64,000 nucleotides of DNA. Origin: Leptotrichia sp. HSP-342. GTDB lineage: Bacteria; Fusobacteriota; Fusobacteriia; Fusobacteriales; Leptotrichiaceae. The position numbers and the translations under genes were made by a program. The notes below the pieces were generated by a model. The model was given only the letters and a program-made list of their open reading frames with translations, searched no databases and was not told where the DNA came from. The DNA is taken from the NCBI RefSeq assembly GCF_041199995.1, contig NZ_CP165646.1:1860001-1924000 (forward strand). Reading direction: 5' to 3'. This document shows positions 47,101 to 57,681 of the stretch, piece by piece. The first letter of the stretch is position 1, and every line of letters starts with the position of its first letter.

Positions 47101-50100
47101 AGTATCATTACCTACTTTAATATCTGATTTTTTGATTTCTACATTTCCATCACCAGAGTAAATACCGTAACTGTTTCTATTTACTACAAACAATGAGTTA
47201 GTACCGTCAGCTTTTGCACCTGTAGTGATGTTATGTCCATAGATAGACCAGCTTCCGATATTTCTTGCACTTGTAGTATTTGATTTACCACTTGTAGTAT
47301 CTCCTATCTTAATATCTCCATGATGTTCGATTGATCCAGAGTATCTGTCCATGTTATTTGAACGTATTCCAACATTGACTTTCTTCATATCTTCACGTGT
47401 CACATCAGAAGCTTTTGCTGGCATTAATGATTCATTAAGCTTGATATCTCCCCAGTTTATAAAGTTACCTCTATTTACTACAGCTCCATATGCTCTAAGG
47501 TTTGTAACTGAACTTGAATCCTCTTCAATATTTCCTTTATTTATAACTGTATCATTTACTAGAGGAGTAGCAGTATTTAGACCAGTATTAACTAATATTC
47601 CTGCAATACCTTTAGATGTTCCAGCATGAGAATTAGCTCTTTCATTTACTAAATTAACTTTATTTGTGGCAGATGCTGCAGCTTTATTTGAGAATAAAAT
47701 ATCAAGATCATTTTGTGCAGTTGTAACAAGTGAGTTATTTCTAGATCCAAATGCCATTGCGAATGCATTTTTATCGTTAGCACCGTTATAATTGTATTGG
47801 AATTTCTTCAGATGGCTTGAGTTTGTACCTACTGCTACATTTGTTGCATCCATTCCCCATAATCCTACTCCGTTATCTTGAGTTTCAACAGTGAAAGTAT
47901 TAGAGTTTAGTGTGATATTAGTAGCTTCAGCAAAAATACCTACTCCATTTTTACCAGTAAGAATATTATTATTATTAGCACCAAATTGTCCTATATTAGT
48001 ATTACTACGACTGTTTAATGTAAGGTTTCCACCAGCATTTGTAGCATTTGTAGCAGCATTATAGTTTCTATTGCTATTTACAACTGCGATACCTACACCA
48101 CGTGCGTCATTATTTGTAACATTAGTATTTTGTACATCTATACCAGCTGCAGAGAGTCCGGCATCATTATATGTTACGTTGATATCAGATCTTAATGCAT
48201 TCCCTCTATTTTCTGCATAAATACCTACAGCAAGATCTCCTTCGGCTTTAATCTTACCATTAATGTTCAAAATATTTATTTTGTTGTATGAAATAGACTC
48301 ATCAGCATTCTTATCATAAGTTGCACGAGCATCTGAGATACCTACGATACCATAGTTTTCACCGCTTGGTGTTGATTCAGCAGTTGCTGAGAATCCTCTG
48401 TTTGCTCTTAGTGTAGACAATGAACTGTTAGCATTATATTTACCTGTTATTGTAATTTCACCGCTATTTGAGATGTTACTTGAGTCTGTTGCAAATATTC
48501 CATATCCATGATCTACAGTAATTTTTGCATTAGTTTTATTTTGTGCTGTTCCGAATATCACATTAATACCAGCAATATCAACTTTAGTACCGTTATGTCT
48601 AGTTCCTCCCCAAACATTAATCTCTCCAGAGTTTATAATTCCTGATTGATCAGCACTTGTTTTTTCCCAAACAGATTTCCCATTTACATCACCATCAAGA
48701 TTTCTCCAACGACGAAGTGAATTTGCCATGCTAAGTCCTTGACCAGCTCTATATCCAGTAGCTATATCTCCAAATACTTTCTTATTAGCATCAATTTCGA
48801 TTATTGTACTTTCCATAGAGATATCATTAAATGGATCATTTAATTTACTGCTATCATTATTTGAAGTTAATTTAACATCTTCAAGGTTTGTCTTATCAGC
48901 TGAAATTACTAAATGACCATTAAGTATTGTACTCTTAAATCTATTACCAACATCTGTACTGGTATCAGTAGCCGTATTAGGTGCAGTTGCAAATTTTTTG
49001 TTTTGAATTTGCATTCCTTCTGCATAAAATTTACCTATACTATCTAGATAACTAGCCGTACCTGTTGGTGATGTTCCTGCTGCATTTGTATTACCTAGAT
49101 TATTCCATACTAACTTACCTGATGGTTGATTTATAATACCTAATTGAACTGCATAGTCATCATTCATAATAGCTGCTCTTACATTTTCCATTCCACGGTA
49201 TTTAGCTCTATTATATTTTCCACCTGAATCTGCAGTATCTTTTGCATAATAATCTCTGATCAGTTCATAGCTTTGTCCTACTGTATAAGGTGCAGCTCCA
49301 TTTCTACCATAAACGTTACCTGATAGAAGAATACCATCATACATATCTATGTTTGTATATCCTGCAGCAGTTTGATCGTTAAATGTAATTCCTGCATTAT
49401 CAATATCTGATCGTCCTTCATAGGCTCCACGGTCTACATAGAATGGCGTAGTATTAGTGTGATCATTTGCAACACCTACACCATTTCCTCTACCATATCT
49501 TGCTACAGAAGAACTTGCATCGACACCTGTTACAGCTTGAGTAACAGAACCAACTTTAGATTTTGTAGAAACTGTATTTCCTACATTATTTTGATTTATG
49601 ATGTCTCCTGCAAAGTAAATTTGCCCATTCTTTTCAGCAAATAATGCACCATGTTCACCTGAAATTACTGTAACACTTGCTTTCGTCGTAGTACTATCTT
49701 TTGAGAATCTTACTGATGAAGATATTTTATTTGTTGGATTGTTTGCATCAACTGTACCTTTCGCATAAGCTCCCATTCCATATATTAATGAAGATTTTGC
49801 TGCTGCTGGTGCTGTAGTTAATCCTTCTTTAGAACTTTCTGATCTTTCAGCTTTCTCAATAACAACAGATCCACCATCAATTGCAACAGCACCTATATTT
49901 TGATAAGTGTTTGCTAATTTAGAATCAGTAGCTACTAGTAATCCGTTTAGATTTCCAGCTCCATCATTAACAGTAGTATTTAATAAGTTATTATCTGCGG
50001 CTATCATTTGACCTTTTATTAAAATTGACGATGCATTGGCGTTAATAGCATCTTGCCCATCAGCATAACCAATTATTGAACGATATCCTCCTGCTCTTAC

Positions 50101-53100
50101 ATTTGCGGATGTTACTTTCCCACCTTTAGTAGCAAGAAGTGCTGTTCCTTCACGTGATACTAAGTCAACTCCTACTGCTGTAGTGTCAATTTCTGATCTG
50201 AATGCTGCAGATGGAAGGTTATAATATCCTGATAGTCTTCCATTAAATGTTCCAGTTGCATAAGCATACACTGAATTTTTTGAAGTTACTTTATCTGGAA
50301 CATTATATCCAAAGTCTGAAGTTCCATTTTTAACATTAACTCCATCTGAAACTATATTAGATCCACCATTATTAGTATAATGGTTTCCAGCAACTACAAC
50401 CTTAGTTCCATTCTCAGACCAAATTACAGTACTATCATTAGCTTTTTCATTAAGACCTATGTTTAATCCACCAAATTTAAGATCTGATAATTGGTCTGTA
50501 CCGATAAATCCAACTATACCTTTTGTTAGATCTGATCTTTGTCCAGTATTTGCATATACCCCAACACTTCCAGCAGAATCTAATCCAGAACCTGTATCTG
50601 CTCCAATTACACCCTGTACAGATATTTTATTTGTACCTGTCAAATTAAAGACACCTGAGTCTACTTTGGTTCTATCAATTAGATTAAAAGTATTATTGTC
50701 TCTATTATTTTGGTAAGTTCTATTATTAAAGGCTAAGATCGCACTATTAGTACCATTCATGCTTACGTAGTCTAATCTTAATTTTCCGTCATTTACATAA
50801 CCTAAATTTTCATATCCAATACCTCTGTTACCAGATATTCTGATTACCCCTGTATCATTAGAAGCTACAGGTACATGACCTAATTGATTGCTTAATGTAA
50901 AAGTATCCGCAAATGCATTGTTTAAGATACCAACATTATTAGCTCCTCCAGTAAGGGATATATTCCATCCTTTGTTACTACTTCCTTGTGTTATTGTTAA
51001 AGTCTTACCTAAGGTAGCTACATTATGTCCACTTTGGATATTAATACCAATATTATTAGCTCCATATCCAGTTATTCCTGTAGCTTGACCAGATCCACTA
51101 TCACCTTCCATAATTAATTTATTGTTATGATCTCTGTTTCTTATTGTGATAAATACATCATCACCTGCGTCTCCTGAACCTGTTTGGATTTGAGTTGCCT
51201 TACCAATGTTAACATCTCCATTATACATAAAGATTCCAGTACCAGTACCATCTGCTGTTCCATTAGTTGAACCTATATTTATTGTTGTATTTTCAATTTT
51301 TTCAATTTTTGCTTGATCAGTATAACTATCTCCTACTAAGATACCAATATTACCGTTCTTTCCTCTAGCATTTCCATTAACATTGATAATAGTATTATCG
51401 ATTGAAGCGATGGTTCTGTCGTTACCAACATAGATACCAGTATTATTTGCATCTGTTGTTAAAGCTGGTGATGTATTTACATCAAAAGTCATATTTGAAA
51501 TCGTTACTTTATCACCAGTAGCACCACCAGCACCACCATAAGAACTACCTACAACATAGACACCATTACTGCTTGTTGCACCTGTAGCAAGAGGAGTTAT
51601 GGCTCCGATTCTAACTGTACCATTTTTCAGATCTAATTTACCACCTAGTGCATAAATTCCATTTGAATTTGTTCCACCATCTAGATAGAAGTTTGTACCA
51701 TTAACTGTTGCGACTTTTCCAGCTATACTTAAATAGATACCGTTATTGCTATTTCCAGTATTTGTGAAACTACCCCCTGAAACACCTAATGAAGCACCAT
51801 CTAATATTCTTAAGCCATTACTTTCACCACTTTCTACATTAAAGTGCGTATTGCTTATTACATGGGCCCCTGTAGCACCTGTATCAATAAAGATACCATT
51901 GTTTCTCGATCCTGTGCCTTTTACAGTGAATGATGCATTAGATACGTCCAGGATACCTTTTTTAGTATAAATACCATTACTGTAACTAGGATTACCTCCT
52001 GAATTTCCTACAATAAATGTTGGAGTAGTACCAGTTCCGAAATTATAACCTATTGTTAATTTAGCTGCATCTTGGATGTTAATACCGTTTGAATAATTGT
52101 TATTTACATGAAAATGAGTTCCTGTAGATTTAATATTCTTACCAGTCGAATTTATGTATATACCATTAGATCTAGCTGAATTTATAGTAAACGTACCATC
52201 TTCTGTTTCTACAACACCTGTACTTGTTATACCATTTGCCCCTTCAGTTAGCGGTGCTGTTGTAGATGTTGCATTTGTAGTAAGCACAAAATCTGTTTTC
52301 TTAGTTTTTACTGTACCGTCATTACTTCTAATACCATTCGAATTTGTTGCATTTACAGTAATTGTACCTAATTCTGTAGTAATAGTTCCTTTTCCGTGAT
52401 TATTAATACCATTTGAATTTCGTCTATTAATATCAATATCAACTTTATAAGTATCTATTGTTCCTGTATCTAAATTCATAATACCATTTGAGTCTTTTTG
52501 ACTTACAACTATAGAACCTTTTCTCAATGAAATTGGCTTAGCTTTTACATTTACTATACCATTTGAACCAGTTGGTACAGGAGAAGTTCCCTCTGTAATG
52601 TTTATTTCAAAGTTTACTGCATCAAGTGTAGTTGCATTCTGGTCATTATAGATACCAGTATTACCTGAACGTTTCAAATTAATTATATTTTTATCAGTAC
52701 CATTACTCAATAGGTATAAACTTCCATCATTTCTTATAGCATTTGAATCATTGTTATCAATATTAAAGATGTTATCTTGAATTTTTGTTGTACTAGCTTT
52801 CAAATTATTAATCGCATTTGAATTTTTTGAGTTAATGTCAAATTCACGTCCAGCTACACTTAAAGTAGCGGCGTCTGTTCCATTTCCATTATAAATAGCA
52901 CTAGATCCAGTAGCATTTAAGTTAAGAGTGAATTTTTCACGATTACCTGTAGTATTAGTAATTAATGCATCACCAGTACCAGTATTAACTATAAGGTTTG
53001 ATCCATTTGTTCTAAGTTCAAACGTTCCTCCTCTAACTATTAATTTCTTATTACTATAAATGGCATTTGAACCTGTAGCATCAACTATAAAAGTACCATC

Positions 53101-54981
53101 TTTAGTAGTTGCCGTAGCCAAGTTTGTTATAATATTAGAACCCGCTCCAGAAACATAAAAACTTCCTCCGTCAGTAGTCAATACTCCATCAGTACCAGCT
53201 CCAGCTTTATTTAAGATACCATTTGAACCTGCACTTGCTATGTTAAAAGTAGGAGTTGTAAGATTTACATATCCACCTTCATTATATATTCCATTACTTC
53301 CACTTGCCTTTGATTCAAGTATATACTTACTTGATGTATCATTATAAGTTCCTACAGTAGTAGTTGTTCTAAATACAGCTACAGCATTATGTCCTGTTTT
53401 AGTTTCAATCTCAAATTTATTTCCATTAGCTGTTACAGTATTAGAATTAGTACCTCCACCTACAGCAAGACCTATACGTGCAGTAGTACCTCCTATATGG
53501 AATGTATTATTATCAAAATTACTCATAGTACTAGTTGCATGAACTGCTGCATTAACACCTGTGTGGTTAGCAGTATAGTAAGTATAGGAATCGTTTAACA
53601 TATAACTGTTACCACCTACTATTCCATCAACACTATTCCAACTGTAATAAGCTGGTGAGGGTGGTATTGGGATTGCAGGATGGTGTGTTATATTAGCTTG
53701 AGCTTGTACTCTAGCAAGTGCAACTGCCCAAGGAGTTTGAGGACTTTGTGCTATATATCTTGTAGTCAACATTTTTTCAATATCACTTACAGAAGAAGAC
53801 GCAGTTACAGTTACAGTATTACCTGAACCTCCACTATCATCATCTTCTCCCCAAGTATCTGAAGAAACATTTGTAGAGACATTATCATATCTGATTTTAG
53901 CTTTTCCTCCAGCACCATTATAGAACCATCCAGATACTGTTTTACCTTCAGAATCAGCGTTTCCTAAATAAAATGTACCACCTGTTAATTGAGTTATAGT
54001 TGAAAATTTCATTGGATTTGTATATCTTGCCCATCTACGTAAATTATAAACTTCTGATTGTGGTGTACCTGCAGAATTTGCTGTTAAGAAAGTTGCTTCT
54101 GTTGGCATTGTAGCGGAAACACTAGGATTTACACCTGCAGCAGTACTTGCAGAACTATCATTAGCTGTACCTACACTACTATTAGAAGCTAACCCTGCAT
54201 TTTCTACTGTATTAGAAGTATTTGACAAATACGTCCAGCTTTTATGACCTGTACCATTTCCAGTATTATTATTATCTAAAGAAAACGTTGCTCTATCAAC
54301 TGTCGTACTAATAGCTCTAGGTGCATGTATAAAGTTATTACTTGGTGTTAAGCTCACATTTGTCCCTACTGGTGATTCTACTGCATATGTATATTCAGGC
54401 GCAGTAGGCAATGATAGAGAATCAAGTCTATCTATTTCATAAGGTCTATATGGCTCATGTATATTTGCAGGATTGATTGCCAACGAATTTGGCTCCTGAT
54501 TTCTTGGTAAGTTTAATCTAGTTGCTCCATAAGCATTTTTCTTTGCATCAAACACATATTTAGTCAAGTCGTTGTTTCTTCTAAAGTATTCTAAATATTT
54601 TCCTCCACGACCTCTGTAAGAAGTTCTCCAGTCGTTATTAGTAAATCCTGTTGCATACTGGAAGGAAGCCCAAGGACTTTTTATAACATGTTCTCCTTGT
54701 TCCATAAGCATTACAAGTTCTCTTTCAGCCCCTTTAAGAGATTTTTCATTTTCCTGTCTTGCACGCAGGAAGGACTGTCTGAGATCCATTATGGATTCAT
54801 ACGCTTGTGATGACACTTCCTGTTGTTCCTGAACAACATCTGCTCTAAGAGTCTTAGGTGCTATTGTTAACATTCCTGTTACAAGGAATGTAATCAGTAA
54901 ACTATCAGAATAATGTACATCCTTACATCTTTTTACAAACGATCGCAGATCTTTAGCAATCTGTCGTAAATTATTACTCAT
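44113..54981 (-). CDS. Giant type V autotransporter adhesin-like protein
   Basis: A protein of 3,622 residues. The N-terminus (MSNNLRQIAKDLRSFVKRCK, then a hydrophobic stretch ending TLRADVV) is the extended fusobacterial autotransporter signal region. A helical segment and the block VIKSPWASFQYATGFTNNDW follow. The passenger is a very long Asn/Gly/Thr/Ser-rich beta-helix, almost free of Cys; from about 560 to 1185 nearly every turn ends in SNGI or a variant. A C-terminal beta-barrel of about 270 residues (from about 3350) ends in GLGLKLMY with a terminal aromatic residue. The ATG at 54981 is chosen because GGAGG lies five bases upstream. A surface adhesion or aggregation role is inferred. 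Confidence 0.92.
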   Translation of the reverse strand: MSNNLRQIAKDLRSFVKRCKDVHYSDSLLITFLVTGMLTIAPKTLRADVVQEQQEVSSQAYESIMDLRQSFLRARQENEKSLKGAERELVMLMEQGEHVIKSPWASFQYATGFTNNDWRTSYRGRGGKYLEYFRRNNDLTKYVFDAKKNAYGATRLNLPRNQEPNSLAINPANIHEPYRPYEIDRLDSLSLPTAPEYTYAVESPVGTNVSLTPSNNFIHAPRAISTTVDRATFSLDNNNTGNGTGHKSWTYLSNTSNTVENAGLASNSSVGTANDSSASTAAGVNPSVSATMPTEATFLTANSAGTPQSEVYNLRRWARYTNPMKFSTITQLTGGTFYLGNADSEGKTVSGWFYNGAGGKAKIRYDNVSTNVSSDTWGEDDDSGGSGNTVTVTASSSVSDIEKMLTTRYIAQSPQTPWAVALARVQAQANITHHPAIPIPPSPAYYSWNSVDGIVGGNSYMLNDSYTYYTANHTGVNAAVHATSTMSNFDNNTFHIGGTTARIGLAVGGGTNSNTVTANGNKFEIETKTGHNAVAVFRTTTTVGTYNDTSSKYILESKASGSNGIYNEGGYVNLTTPTFNIASAGSNGILNKAGAGTDGVLTTDGGSFYVSGAGSNIITNLATATTKDGTFIVDATGSNAIYSNKKLIVRGGTFELRTNGSNLIVNTGTGDALITNTTGNREKFTLNLNATGSSAIYNGNGTDAATLSVAGREFDINSKNSNAINNLKASTTKIQDNIFNIDNNDSNAIRNDGSLYLLSNGTDKNIINLKRSGNTGIYNDQNATTLDAVNFEINITEGTSPVPTGSNGIVNVKAKPISLRKGSIVVSQKDSNGIMNLDTGTIDTYKVDIDINRRNSNGINNHGKGTITTELGTITVNATNSNGIRSNDGTVKTKKTDFVLTTNATSTTAPLTEGANGITSTGVVETEDGTFTINSARSNGIYINSTGKNIKSTGTHFHVNNNYSNGINIQDAAKLTIGYNFGTGTTPTFIVGNSGGNPSYSNGIYTKKGILDVSNASFTVKGTGSRNNGIFIDTGATGAHVISNTHFNVESGESNGLRILDGASLGVSGGSFTNTGNSNNGIYLSIAGKVATVNGTNFYLDGGTNSNGIYALGGKLDLKNGTVRIGAITPLATGATSSNGVYVVGSSYGGAGGATGDKVTISNMTFDVNTSPALTTDANNTGIYVGNDRTIASIDNTIINVNGNARGKNGNIGILVGDSYTDQAKIEKIENTTINIGSTNGTADGTGTGIFMYNGDVNIGKATQIQTGSGDAGDDVFITIRNRDHNNKLIMEGDSGSGQATGITGYGANNIGINIQSGHNVATLGKTLTITQGSSNKGWNISLTGGANNVGILNNAFADTFTLSNQLGHVPVASNDTGVIRISGNRGIGYENLGYVNDGKLRLDYVSMNGTNSAILAFNNRTYQNNRDNNTFNLIDRTKVDSGVFNLTGTNKISVQGVIGADTGSGLDSAGSVGVYANTGQRSDLTKGIVGFIGTDQLSDLKFGGLNIGLNEKANDSTVIWSENGTKVVVAGNHYTNNGGSNIVSDGVNVKNGTSDFGYNVPDKVTSKNSVYAYATGTFNGRLSGYYNLPSAAFRSEIDTTAVGVDLVSREGTALLATKGGKVTSANVRAGGYRSIIGYADGQDAINANASSILIKGQMIAADNNLLNTTVNDGAGNLNGLLVATDSKLANTYQNIGAVAIDGGSVVIEKAERSESSKEGLTTAPAAAKSSLIYGMGAYAKGTVDANNPTNKISSSVRFSKDSTTTKASVTVISGEHGALFAEKNGQIYFAGDIINQNNVGNTVSTKSKVGSVTQAVTGVDASSSVARYGRGNGVGVANDHTNTTPFYVDRGAYEGRSDIDNAGITFNDQTAAGYTNIDMYDGILLSGNVYGRNGAAPYTVGQSYELIRDYYAKDTADSGGKYNRAKYRGMENVRAAIMNDDYAVQLGIINQPSGKLVWNNLGNTNAAGTSPTGTASYLDSIGKFYAEGMQIQNKKFATAPNTATDTSTDVGNRFKSTILNGHLVISADKTNLEDVKLTSNNDSSKLNDPFNDISMESTIIEIDANKKVFGDIATGYRAGQGLSMANSLRRWRNLDGDVNGKSVWEKTSADQSGIINSGEINVWGGTRHNGTKVDIAGINVIFGTAQNKTNAKITVDHGYGIFATDSSNISNSGEITITGKYNANSSLSTLRANRGFSATAESTPSGENYGIVGISDARATYDKNADESISYNKINILNINGKIKAEGDLAVGIYAENRGNALRSDINVTYNDAGLSAAGIDVQNTNVTNNDARGVGIAVVNSNRNYNAATNATNAGGNLTLNSRSNTNIGQFGANNNNILTGKNGVGIFAEATNITLNSNTFTVETQDNGVGLWGMDATNVAVGTNSSHLKKFQYNYNGANDKNAFAMAFGSRNNSLVTTAQNDLDILFSNKAAASATNKVNLVNERANSHAGTSKGIAGILVNTGLNTATPLVNDTVINKGNIEEDSSSVTNLRAYGAVVNRGNFINWGDIKLNESLMPAKASDVTREDMKKVNVGIRSNNMDRYSGSIEHHGDIKIGDTTSGKSNTTSARNIGSWSIYGHNITTGAKADGTNSLFVVNRNSYGIYSGDGNVEIKKSDIKVGNDTVLGHIQPTGLDVDGNPYTLTRQQSAGVPNGYAQPNDLLSQLGRERDSAIGVYIDSNRDFSNTSRNVNVSANMEIDRFSHGIVLAERTGGRSIGNYTNVTIGEAGNAPVIKLAYSTDNNQGGHVKSTKPTENPARRPLEIYEQGNSVYYYSADDASDATSYANVTMDGDYNTAYYTKGSVVNKGTIDLRSQYDLAKRSLDPTHEAVGYGNVGIISENTAVASKNYGTITTGLSDTVNLMYSVGMGAGRNHYRTNSKGETVYDRTSGQGNIENHGVINVQEKAGIGMLATGKGSIARNYGTINLIGDSAIGMYIDRGAMGVNESTGVITGNAQNLKGVIAINGGFIKNYGVINVTGTGSTGIVTDKSKFVVDGSGNVIHVTSEDSRYATAKTAGELNGKTDADNGRNDGKGATDLYGGSESSIVEGSNGNPKTTGVGTTITRPDIVPLTTVTIDGVQVPITNIDTDAKNIGEWARNITLTNSIQTGGTRIIDLSTRDEFGNPAWPSYRTNQLSEVTNIGMYVDTSGVRYTNPINGIENLTHLGKVDLYFGTEATMYTNAKALRFGDITHPDGTIERSSFLKPFNDALRRLPGGATVNPLSASLTWQVSANIDDNNQIRELYMSKVPYHSFAFDDDKSLINFTNNLDNLYEIARPGSEEKMIFNKLNSLGNGEGHILAQAFDQMRGHIYGGIQQRTKATSDILSGEVAQLRSERNATKDSNKFKAFGQKNEYKTDTAGQPDWESNAGGFVYLHGDETVRLGEGSGFYVGAVNNYFTFKDLARSYENQAMLKSGLYKQTPLDEYGTFTLTIGGDGFFGRTNTKRRYWVVDKEFRAKSDYYTYGAGVNANLQKVFRLNKGFSITPSIGLNFEYGRFSGIHEDGDMALDIKSDDYYSIKPKAGIDFSYSQPVFKNTNFTANLGFSYENELGRINNVENEARIRGAWTDYYTIKGDKEDRRGNFKSDLKFGLDNGRVGLTVNTGYDTQGHNFKAGLGLKLMY

Positions 54982-55086
54982 ATTTTCCTCCTTTAAAGTT
55001 GAAATAGTCATAAGGACTATTAATCAATGTTTAAGTTTCATACACTCCTAAAAGTTACAGGAGATATTAGTCTTGTTAATCAGAAA

Positions 55087-55114
55087 ATTATAACGAAAAA
55101 TTCTAAAAACTGAA
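55087..55114 (-). promoter_or_regulatory. Promoter of the autotransporter gene
   Basis: TTCAGT (55109-55114), 16 bases, TATAAT (55087-55092) on the minus strand, giving a leader of about 100 bases with two small hairpins. Confidence 0.6.
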
Positions 55115-55283
55115 CAATTATGAAATCAGATAATACAAAAACATTTTTGTAAGGAATATATTTGATAAAAGTATTAGGAGGTTCTTACCAGATATTACAA
55201 GTGATTTTTTGATGTAACAGTTAATTTATTGTTAAAATTTCTTAAATAAGTGATTGATAGTGATTTCAACAAGTGATAAATCC

Positions 55284-55356
55284 ATGGCAATGCCATAAGT
55301 TTCCTGGGAACTATGTAAATACATATTTAACCAGGCTCTTCGGATAGATTCTACCC
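55284..55356 (-). other. Multi-hairpin element, possible structured RNA
   Basis: Three adjacent stems in 73 bases. On the minus strand: GGGTAG-AAT-CTATCC (55342-55356), CCTGG/CCAGG (55303-55335) enclosing TATGTA-TT-TACATA, and ATGGC-ATT-GCCAT (55284-55296). The first stem needs a G-U pair that exists only in minus-strand RNA, pointing to transcription toward the autotransporter. It is less AT-rich than its surroundings. I do not recognise a riboswitch class. Confidence 0.4.
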
Positions 55357-56148
55357 TGCTCATTTAACACCAAAAATATACCATTTTTGAACATAAAATA
55401 TTTTATAGAAATAGATTAATTGAATTTTTATAAAAAAGCAATATCCATATCTATTTTAATATTCTAATAAGTCCTCAAAATAATTTAAAACTAACTTGAC
55501 AACATTTCAACTTATCAACTTAAAATTTTCTAAAAATAAATCCCTTGGAGAATAACTTAAAAAATCAGATTTTCGGTTTAATGAAAAATAACATAATACA
55601 AAAAACTTATTGAATATTATGTTATATATTAGACCTGATTTTTCATGATTCTTATAATGAAATTATTTAAATTCAATTTTTAGAGACGAGATGAATTCTA
55701 TGTCATTTTTTTATTCCTTTGTAGAATATTTTCATATTTTTCTGAAAATTCCATTCCATTGTCCAATTTTCTTAAAACTTAACGGATACAATAGCTCAAT
55801 TAAAAAAAACTTATTATTCCTCAAGATTTTCCTTTTCATATTTAATAAAATTTTTATCCGCTTCATTTTAAAAGACTATTGAAACTATCTTAGTATACCT
55901 TATTAATAAAAATATGTCAAGTTTTTTCGATAAATAACATTTTCTATGTTATTTTATTTAATCAAAAATTAATTTATCTAACAATATTATTTCTTTGAGA
56001 ACCAAAATTTTCCTAGAAAAAATAACTGTGTTTTTTTAAAATTTTAAATAAATAAAAAAACTATAAATTTTTTATTTATAATATTTTAATTTATATAGAT
56101 TTCGGTAAAAAATTTTTTCTGAATATAGTTATTTTACTTTCTAAATAT

Positions 56149-56868
56149 CTATAATACTTTCAAAAAATTTTGAGTTCTTTCATGTTGTGGATTTAAAAAT
56201 ACGTCTTTTGGACTTCCTTGCTCTACGATTTCTCCATCAGCCATAAAAATTACTCTGTCGCACACTTCCCTTGCAAATCCCATTTCATGTGTTACGACTA
56301 TCATTGTCATTCCATCTTTTGCGAGTGATTTCATTACCTGTAGCACTTCTCCCACCATTTCAGGATCTAGAGCAGAAGTTGGCTCGTCAAACAATATTGC
56401 TTCTGGATTCATTGCTAAAGCTCTTGCTATTGCAACTCTTTGTTTTTGTCCTCCAGATAGGCTTGAAGGATAAAAATCTGCCTTTTCTTCCAAACCTACT
56501 TTTCTTAGCAGTTCTTTTGCCTTAATTTTTGCTTCTTCCTTATTCATTTTTTTTAGTGTGACTGGAGCTAAAATAATATTTTCCAATACTGTTAAATGTG
56601 GAAACAAATTAAATGACTGAAACACCATTCCTATTTTTTCCCTTAATTTGTCAATATTCAAATTTTTATCAGCCATATCCTCATTATCCACAAAGATATG
56701 CCCTCCATCAAATTCCTCAAGTCCATTTATACATCTTAAAAATGTACTTTTTCCTGACCCAGAAGGCCCAATTACACTTACAACTTCTCCTTTTTCTATA
56801 TTTACACTTATATCTTTCAAGACAACATTATTTCCAAATTGTTTTTTTAAGTTTTTTATTTTTATCAT
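56149..56868 (-). CDS. Polar amino acid ABC transporter ATPase
   Basis: A 239-residue ATPase of the GlnQ/HisP/ArtP group. Walker A is GPSGSGKST (about residues 33-41), the Q-loop is [13 protein letters not shown], the signature [15 protein letters not shown], Walker [14 protein letters not shown] and the switch VTHEMGFA. It powers amino acid import by the adjacent permease and two binding lipoproteins. The start overlaps the end of the permease gene by four bases, showing translational coupling. It is the last gene of the operon. Confidence 0.94.
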   Translation of the reverse strand: MIKIKNLKKQFGNNVVLKDISVNIEKGEVVSVIGPSGSGKSTFLRCINGLEEFDGGHIFVDNEDMADKNLNIDKLREKIGMVFQSFNLFPHLTVLENIILAPVTLKKMNKEEAKIKAKELLRKVGLEEKADFYPSSLSGGQKQRVAIARALAMNPEAILFDEPTSALDPEMVGEVLQVMKSLAKDGMTMIVVTHEMGFAREVCDRVIFMADGEIVEQGSPKDVFLNPQHERTQNFLKVL

Positions 56869-57578
56869 ACTTTTAGCTTCCCTTCTATTTTCTTAAATAA
56901 AGTTGACAAAATCTTGATTACAAGATAATAAATCAATGCAATAATTAGCATTGTTTCAAATGTCTTATAATTTGTTTTAAATGCAATCTGTCCTTTTCCC
57001 ATCAAATCAGCAACTCCTATAACCATTAATAATGAGGTATCTTTTAGCGATGTAATGAACTGATTCAGAATCGCAGGTATCATATTTTTTATTGCCTGCG
57101 GCAAAATAACTTTTCTCATTGCTTTTCCAAAGGATAGTCCCAAACTTCTAGCAGCCTCCATCTGTCCTGCATCAATTGCCTGTATTCCTCCTCTGAAGAT
57201 TTCAGCCAAAAATGCACCAGCATTCAAACTTATTATGATAATTCCAGCAATTTCAGGAGACATTTGCTGTCCACCCAGAATCCCTTTATTTATAATTGGT
57301 ACAACTCCGAAATAAAAGAATATCGCTTGTACTAGAAGCGGCGTCCCCCTTATCAAGTCAATATATTCCTTTCCAATCCATTGTAAAGTCTTAATCAAAT
57401 AAAAAGTAAAATTCTTCTTTTTCGTAGGTACAAAATTTATATATCCCACACTAACACCAATTAATACAGCAAAAAACAACGATATTACTGCAATTAGAAG
57501 TGTTGTCCCCAGCCCAATTAGAAATTCAATTTTGTATTCCATTAATATTTCAATATACGTCTTTAAATAGTCAAACAT
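56865..57578 (-). CDS. Polar amino acid ABC transporter permease
   Basis: A 237-residue membrane permease of the His/Glu/Gln/Arg family. It has about five hydrophobic segments, the conserved [19 protein letters not shown] and the coupling EAA loop [22 protein letters not shown]. Only one permease gene is present, so it should act as a homodimer with the downstream ATPase. It is 103 bases after the second binding-protein gene in the same direction. Confidence 0.93.
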   Translation of the reverse strand: MFDYLKTYIEILMEYKIEFLIGLGTTLLIAVISLFFAVLIGVSVGYINFVPTKKKNFTFYLIKTLQWIGKEYIDLIRGTPLLVQAIFFYFGVVPIINKGILGGQQMSPEIAGIIIISLNAGAFLAEIFRGGIQAIDAGQMEAARSLGLSFGKAMRKVILPQAIKNMIPAILNQFITSLKDTSLLMVIGVADLMGKGQIAFKTNYKTFETMLIIALIYYLVIKILSTLFKKIEGKLKV

Positions 57579-57681
57579 ATTTTTTCCTTTCTAAAATCCA
57601 AGTTTCTAATTTAAAAAAGCAAATTAGCTCCAAAACTTTATATTTAACATTGTAAAAGAGCTTCATTGCTTTTTTCCTTTA

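Larger units (their letters stand above)
54982..56148. other. Long intergenic region upstream of the autotransporter
   Basis: Over 1.1 kb without a convincing gene. It holds the autotransporter promoter (55087-55114), leader hairpins at about 55008-55026 (AATAGTC/GACTATT) and 55045-55065 (CTCCT/AGGAG), and a multi-hairpin element at 55284-55356. A 63-codon plus-strand frame at 55691 lacks a proper ribosome-binding site and is not called. ATTAGACCTG near 55628 matches the MITE end but no full copy follows. Confidence 0.5.

Noticed and set aside
45266..53598. Many plus-strand frames within the autotransporter
   Set aside because: They are shadows of the repeat-rich giant gene; none has a ribosome-binding site or protein-like pattern of its own.
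55691..55882. 63-codon plus-strand ORF with hydrophobic residues
   Set aside because: No proper ribosome-binding site, biased Phe/Ile/Lys composition expected from AT-rich noncoding DNA, and no recognisable domain.
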